From Verrucomicrobia bacterium UBA6354 (GTDB taxonomy: Bacteria; Verrucomicrobiota; Kiritimatiellia; RFP12; UBA1067): a stretch of DNA of 9,976 nucleotides. Under the pieces are notes generated by a model. It was not told where the DNA came from and ran no database searches. It was given only the letters and a program-made list of their open reading frames with translations. Shown here one piece after another: positions 4,698 through 9,976 of the stretch. Location of the stretch: positions 1 through 9,976 of the forward strand of contig DJRS01000168.1 in assembly GCA_002440145.1 (NCBI GenBank), read 5' to 3'. The position numbers and the translations under genes are program-made. Positions within the stretch are counted from its first letter, which is position 1, and each line of letters begins with the position of its first letter.

Positions 4698-6905
4698 TCA
4701 ATCGGCGAACGTTTCCGCCTGCGCGACCGTCACGCGAACCTGGCCCTTGATGTCCGCGCTCGACGCACCGACCAGAAGCCCGTAGATCCCCGCGTCCGTG
4801 CGGAAGCGGTGGAGGAATTCGTCCCAGTACGCCAGATCGCGCGGCGCCAGACGGAAGTCGATCGTCTTCTCTTCGCCGGGGGCGAGCGCGACTTTCCGGA
4901 AGCCCTTCAGCTCCTTCACGCACCGCTCGGCCTGCGCGTCCGGATACGCCGCGTAGAGCTGCACGACTTCCTTGCCCGCGACCTTTCCCGTGTTCTTCAC
5001 CGTCACGCTCACGCCGATGCCGGGAAGCGCGCGGATGTTCGAGTAGGCGAAGGTGGTGTAGCTCTTGCCGTAGCCGAACGGGAAGAGCGGCGCGATCTTC
5101 TTCGCGTCATGCCAACGGTAGCCGACATAGAAGCGCTCGTTGTAGACGACGTTCTTCCCGTTGTAGGTTCCGCACTGCGCGACGGCCGTGTCCGCGTATG
5201 ACTTTGGCCAGCTCCACGCCAGCTTGCCGCTCGGGTTGACCTCGCCGAAAAGGACGTCGACGATCGAATTGCCCTCTTCCATGCCGAGATACGACGTATG
5301 CACAAGCGTGGGCGCCTTGTCCGTCCAATTGTAGCCGACGGGCGTGCCGGAGCGCGTGACGACGACGAGATTCCGGATCTTCCACCCGAGAATCTGGTGC
5401 AGAGCGTCCTGGAGTTCCGCCGGCCAGTCCATGTTCTGGCGGTCGCGGCATTCGGACTCCATGTTCTCCTGGTAGCCGAGTTCCGTGCCCGTGAAGACGA
5501 CGACGGCGTCGGCGGCCTCGGCCGCGGCGCGCAGTTCCTCCGGGTCACTCCACGCCTCGGACGTCTTCTGGTGGGCGTGGCCGCCGGCGACGGCCGCGGC
5601 GGAGGTATCGGTCTTCTCGATCTTCCGCTGCGCGCAGAACGGCATCAGCGTGACTTCGGCCTGGGGCAGGCGAGTCTTGAGCGCGGCGAAAAGCGTGACC
5701 TCGTACGGCACGTTGCCTTCGCCCGAGCAGCCCTTGTCGCACTGCTTCGCGTTCGCGTTGGACCCGATCACCAGCACCTTCTTGAGCGTCGCCGGCTTCA
5801 GCGGGAGGATGCCCGCCTCGTTCTTCAGCAGCACGATAGACTCGGCGCCTTCGTCGCGCGCCACGCGCTGGTGCTCCGGGGTGTTGCGGGCCCCCGCACG
5901 GCGCGGCGCACCCGTCAGAAACCCGGTCTTGGCCATCATCCACAGCGTGCGGAGCGCCATTTCGTCCACCGTCGCCGCCGGAACCTTGTTCTCGCGCACG
6001 GCCTGCGCCAGCGGGAACCTGTTGGAGATCGCGTAATAGTTGTACCGGATGCCCTGGCCCCAGTGCATCTCGACGCCGCCGCCGTTGTTCGCCGCGAAGT
6101 CCATGGAATGCTGCCCGCCCCAGTCCGTCACGACAAGCCCCTTGTAGCCCCAGAGGTCGCGCAGGATGCCCTTCTGGAAGTACTTGTTCTCGCTCATCCA
6201 GACGCCGTCAACCTTGTTGTAGCTCGTCATCAGCGCGAGGACGCCCGCACGCTTGACCGCGGCGCGGAACGCCGGCATGTAGATTTCGTGGACCGTGCGG
6301 TCGTCCGCGTGCGTGTCGACCGTATTGCGGGCGAGCTCCTGGTTGTTGAGGCAGAAGTGCTTCACCGTCGCCGCGACGTCGTAGCTCTGCACGCCCTCGA
6401 TGTAGGGCACGCACAACTCGGCCGCGAGCACGGGATCCTCGCCCAGATACTCCCAGTTGCGGCCGTTGAGGGGCGTGCGCAGGATGTTGACGCCCGGACC
6501 CAGCAGCTGGTCCACGCCGCGGTCGCGCATTTCCGCGCCCAGAACCTCGCCGTGCCGGCGCGCCCAGTCGACGTCCCACGTCTGCGCCAGGGCCGAAAGC
6601 GACGGCAGCTTGGTGTTCACGCTCTTGGGGTCCGTGTAGCCCCAGTCCCAGCGGTTCATGGCCGGACGCACTGTGGAGCTGTTGTCGCTCATCGTCCACT
6701 CCTTCGTGATGCCCACGCGCGGAATCGCCGCGAGCGTCATGGTGCCCGACCCGCCCAGAAGCATGGTCTTCTCTTCAAGCGTCATCTTGGCGAGCGTTTC
6801 GCGCGCCGCCTTCAGCGCCGACTCGTCGTCCAGCATGGCCTGTGCGCCCAGGCAACACGCGACCTGCGCGGCGAACAGCCACATCTTCTGTCTATTCATT
6901 CCCAT
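4698..6905 (-). CDS. Secreted glycoside hydrolase family 3 beta-glycosidase
   Basis: This 735-residue enzyme starts with a signal peptide of about 23 residues (basic start, hydrophobic core, cleavage after AQA), pointing to the periplasm or outside. The GH3 TIM-barrel domain spans about 35-330 and carries LGPGVNILRTPLNGRNWEYLGEDP-type sequence around 135-158, VKHFCLNNQE (181-190), MTSYNKVDG (226-234) and the nucleophile D261 in VVTDWGG. The alpha/beta sandwich domain (about 350-565) holds ESECRDR (483-489), where E485 (or E483) is the likely acid/base. A fibronectin III-like domain at about 630-720 begins VSVTVKNTGKVAGKEVVQLY. The reaction is removal of non-reducing-end beta-linked sugars. 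Glucoside versus xyloside preference cannot be read from sequence. The ATG at 6905 is preferred over 6899 because GAAAGG lies eight bases upstream. It overlaps the end of mutY by 14 bases, and is an odd member of a housekeeping operon. Confidence 0.93.
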   Translation of the reverse strand: MGMNRQKMWLFAAQVACCLGAQAMLDDESALKAARETLAKMTLEEKTMLLGGSGTMTLAAIPRVGITKEWTMSDNSSTVRPAMNRWDWGYTDPKSVNTKLPSLSALAQTWDVDWARRHGEVLGAEMRDRGVDQLLGPGVNILRTPLNGRNWEYLGEDPVLAAELCVPYIEGVQSYDVAATVKHFCLNNQELARNTVDTHADDRTVHEIYMPAFRAAVKRAGVLALMTSYNKVDGVWMSENKYFQKGILRDLWGYKGLVVTDWGGQHSMDFAANNGGGVEMHWGQGIRYNYYAISNRFPLAQAVRENKVPAATVDEMALRTLWMMAKTGFLTGAPRRAGARNTPEHQRVARDEGAESIVLLKNEAGILPLKPATLKKVLVIGSNANAKQCDKGCSGEGNVPYEVTLFAALKTRLPQAEVTLMPFCAQRKIEKTDTSAAAVAGGHAHQKTSEAWSDPEELRAAAEAADAVVVFTGTELGYQENMESECRDRQNMDWPAELQDALHQILGWKIRNLVVVTRSGTPVGYNWTDKAPTLVHTSYLGMEEGNSIVDVLFGEVNPSGKLAWSWPKSYADTAVAQCGTYNGKNVVYNERFYVGYRWHDAKKIAPLFPFGYGKSYTTFAYSNIRALPGIGVSVTVKNTGKVAGKEVVQLYAAYPDAQAERCVKELKGFRKVALAPGEEKTIDFRLAPRDLAYWDEFLHRFRTDAGIYGLLVGASSADIKGQVRVTVAQAETFAD

Positions 6906-7848
6906 TTTCCATACCTTTCGTTTGTTTGCGTATGCCTAAAATCTTGCGTGCGGCCGTCGTCAGCGGCACTTCGCGCGGGTCGACGAACGCGACGTCCGTG
7001 CGGGTCGTGCGCACGAGCTCGAGCGCCAGCTTGAAATGCGAGAACGTCTGCTCGTACGTGCCCGCGTCTTCGAGCGTCGGCAGTTCCCAAAGTCCCTTCA
7101 GGAGCCCGCCCTCGCGGTTGCGGACAAGGAGGACGCGCCCGTCCCCGTCCCGCACAATGAGCGCACGCGCGCTCCGGAGGGGCAGTTCCTTCCGCGGGGC
7201 CTTGCGGGGATACTCCGCCATCGTGCCGGCGGCGAAGGCGCGGCAATCCCGCTTCAGGGGACAGTTCCCGCAATCCGGATCGCGGGGCGTGCACACGAGC
7301 GCACCCAACTCCATCATGGACTGGTTGAAGTCCCCCGGGCTTTTCGCCGCGTCCATCTCGCTTTGCAGACGCTCGGCCAGCCGCTTGCGCGCCGGCAGTT
7401 TGTGGAAGTCGCCGTCCAAAAGCCAGTACCGGGCGAACACGCGCGCCACGTTGCCGTCCACGACCGGGACGCGTTCCCCCGAAAGCACGCTTGCGAGCGC
7501 CGCCGCCGTGTAGGGTCCGACACCCTTCACCCGCGCCCATTCCGCCGCGGTCCGGGGCCACGTCCCGCGCGCGGCGATCTCTTTCGCCGCGGCGTGCAGG
7601 TTGCGCGCCCGCGCATAGTAGCCCAGCCCCTCCCACGCCTTGAGGACGGACGCCTCGTCCGCCGCGGCCAACGCCTCCACCGTCGGGAACGCCGCGAGGA
7701 ACCGCGTGTAATAGGGCAGCGCCTGCGCGTAGGTCGTCTGCTGCATCATGATTTCCGAAATCCAGCAGGCGTAGGGTTCTGCCTTCGCCCGCCAGGGCAT
7801 GGGTCTTTTCGCGCGGCGGAACCAGGTCTCGAGCCGCCGGGCGATCAT
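6892..7848 (-). CDS. mutY: A/G-specific adenine DNA glycosylase
   Basis: MutY removes adenine mispaired with 8-oxoguanine, starting base-excision repair that prevents G:C to T:A changes. The 318-residue protein has the full layout. SEIMMQQT (31-38) carries E32, which matches the catalytic Glu of MutY. The helix-hairpin-helix is VKGVGPYTAAA (107-117), followed by catalytic D131 in VVDGNV. The [4Fe-4S] loop is C186-x6-C193-x2-C196-x5-C202. A C-terminal NUDIX-like domain (about 225-310) reads ARALIVRDGDGRVLLV and GLLKGLWELP, and recognises 8-oxoG. The ATG at 7848 overlaps the stop of the ThyX-like gene as ATGA, and no clear Shine-Dalgarno is present, so translation is probably coupled. The longer open frame upstream is a shadow of the neighbour. 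The last residues overlap the start of the GH3 gene. Confidence 0.96.
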   Translation of the reverse strand: MIARRLETWFRRAKRPMPWRAKAEPYACWISEIMMQQTTYAQALPYYTRFLAAFPTVEALAAADEASVLKAWEGLGYYARARNLHAAAKEIAARGTWPRTAAEWARVKGVGPYTAAALASVLSGERVPVVDGNVARVFARYWLLDGDFHKLPARKRLAERLQSEMDAAKSPGDFNQSMMELGALVCTPRDPDCGNCPLKRDCRAFAAGTMAEYPRKAPRKELPLRSARALIVRDGDGRVLLVRNREGGLLKGLWELPTLEDAGTYEQTFSHFKLALELVRTTRTDVAFVDPREVPLTTAARKILGIRKQTKGMENGNE

Positions 7849-8420
7849 TTTACCGGCGCTTTTTCGGGTGTCGCGCGGTACTTCTCGAGTGCCGCGGCGA
7901 AGGCGGGCGTGTTGCAGTAGCCGCACGATTTGAATTCGGGGCAAAAGCCGCGGTAGACGCATTCCGGCACGCAGCACGCGGCGAGTTCCGGCTCGGTTTT
8001 CGCGATCTCGTCCACGACAAGCTTCCACGCCGCGCGCGTCTCGGGGCTCGCCTGCATGCACAACCGCTTGCGCGAAATCGTCATCACCGCCTGCGCGTTG
8101 GCGAAGCATTCGTGCAGGACGGGCGCGTCCTGCCGCTTGCCCTCCCGCGCGTCGCCCGTGCGGTCCGAACGCTGGGTCGAGACGAAATGCTCGATCCCGA
8201 ATTTGTGCCGCACGAAGTGGACGCTGACCCAGTAGGGCAGATCGATCCACTTCCAGTTGAAGCACAGCTTGCGGATGGGCGAATGTTCCGCGAGCAGGAT
8301 GCGCTTCTTCCACCGCGCGGAAGGTTCGCCCTCGCCCTCGTCCTTCCGGATCGTCGTGCGCGCCGCGTCGGCGACGTCCCGCCACGAACCGAAGACTTTC
8401 AGGAACTTCACCGCCGCCAT
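7845..8420 (-). CDS. thyX: ThyX-like flavin-dependent thymidylate synthase family protein
   Basis: This 191-residue protein contains a divergent ThyX signature, RHK-x7-S (R71 H72 K73 to S81, then TQRSDR), set in YWVSVHFVRHKFG. It also has an ISRKRLC and SPETRAAW region (115-132) that parallels the conserved Arg/substrate-binding end of ThyX. Classical ThyX methylates dUMP to dTMP using FAD, NADPH and methylene-tetrahydrofolate, but is usually 210-250 residues with RHR-x7-S. Here the third motif position is Lys and the chain is short. Six cysteines crowd the C-terminus (C149, C150, C154, C160, C166, C169), around VPECVYRGFCPEFKSCGYC. I recall related short, Cys-rich ThyX-like proteins in gut bacteria and phages, so the tail is probably a subfamily trait. 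The start at 8420 has GAGGTG six bases upstream, overlapping the leuS stop. The family call is firm, but thymidylate synthase activity is not proven. Confidence 0.8.
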   Translation of the reverse strand: MAAVKFLKVFGSWRDVADAARTTIRKDEGEGEPSARWKKRILLAEHSPIRKLCFNWKWIDLPYWVSVHFVRHKFGIEHFVSTQRSDRTGDAREGKRQDAPVLHECFANAQAVMTISRKRLCMQASPETRAAWKLVVDEIAKTEPELAACCVPECVYRGFCPEFKSCGYCNTPAFAAALEKYRATPEKAPVK

Positions 8421-8425
8421 CGCCG

Positions 8426-9976
<1,551 letters not shown>

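Noticed and set aside
4698..6905. NagZ-type beta-N-acetylglucosaminidase acting in wall recycling, suggested by nearby murI
   Set aside because: NagZ is cytoplasmic, short, and carries a KHFPGHG-type motif. This protein has a signal peptide, KHFCLNNQE, an alpha/beta C-terminal domain with ESECRDR, and a FnIII-like domain.
6837..6905. Lipoprotein signal in the GH3 N-terminus (VACC)
   Set aside because: Neither Cys is preceded by a proper lipobox (Q-V-A-C and V-A-C-C do not fit). Cleavage after AQA by signal peptidase I fits better.
5298..7034. Plus-strand open frame of 578 codons
   Set aside because: It is antisense to the GH3 gene and the mutY end, with the same Arg/His-rich shadow composition and no motif. 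The GH3 gene on the other strand has full domain support.
7849..8385. N-terminal extension of mutY by 179 codons
   Set aside because: The extra residues are an alternative-frame reading of the ThyX-like gene. MutY homology starts at the ATG at 7848, which overlaps the preceding stop.

Overview
The window is a densely packed, clearly GC-rich bacterial segment. All eight supported genes lie on the minus strand, so transcription runs from high to low coordinates. The long plus-strand reading frames are Arg/His-rich antisense shadows typical of GC-rich DNA. The standard code is used: TGA ends six of the eight genes and TAG the other two. A Gram-negative host is suggested by the cleavable signal peptide on a periplasmic-type GH3 glycosidase. 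The gene style (a ThyX-like protein with a Cys-rich tail, LeuRS and PheS variants) and a repeat with CTCTGCGT units make me think of the PVC group (Verrucomicrobiota/Kiritimatiellota/Lentisphaerota-like, perhaps gut-derived). That taxonomic guess is inference only.

Layout in transcription order: (1) leuS, cut by the right window edge (8426-9976); (2) a ThyX-like flavin-dependent thymidylate synthase family protein (7845-8420); (3) mutY (6892-7848); (4) a secreted GH3 beta-glycosidase (4698-6905); (5) a FolK-ThiN fusion joining folate and thiamine pyrophosphokinase domains (3688-4689); (6) murI (2885-3691). These six are almost continuous: gap of 5, overlap 4 (ATGA), overlap 14, gap of 8, overlap 4 (ATGA). 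They look like one operon with translational coupling. A strong extended -10 promoter (TGG-TATAAT, 2901-2909) lies inside the 3' end of murI. It starts a second unit: (7) pheS (1864-2874), (8) corA (867-1808) and (9) a hemolysin III/PAQR-family membrane protein (153-821). The numbering counts the fusion as one gene with the promoter as the boundary at item 7, so there are nine listed proteins including the partial leuS, eight of them complete. The left end (1-152) holds no gene that I can support but carries two stacked short-period tandem repeats and a small hairpin.

Functionally the window is mostly housekeeping: two aminoacyl-tRNA synthetases (Leu, Phe alpha), oxidative DNA repair (MutY), pyrimidine and cofactor metabolism (ThyX-like, FolK, ThiN), cell-wall precursor supply (D-glutamate by MurI) and Mg2+ transport (CorA). 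Folate and thymidylate chemistry may be loosely linked, since ThyX uses methylene-tetrahydrofolate and FolK acts in folate synthesis. The glycosidase is the outlier. No CRISPR array, transposase, integrase, rRNA or tRNA is visible. The most notable item is the FolK-ThiN fusion with the motifs of both kinases intact.
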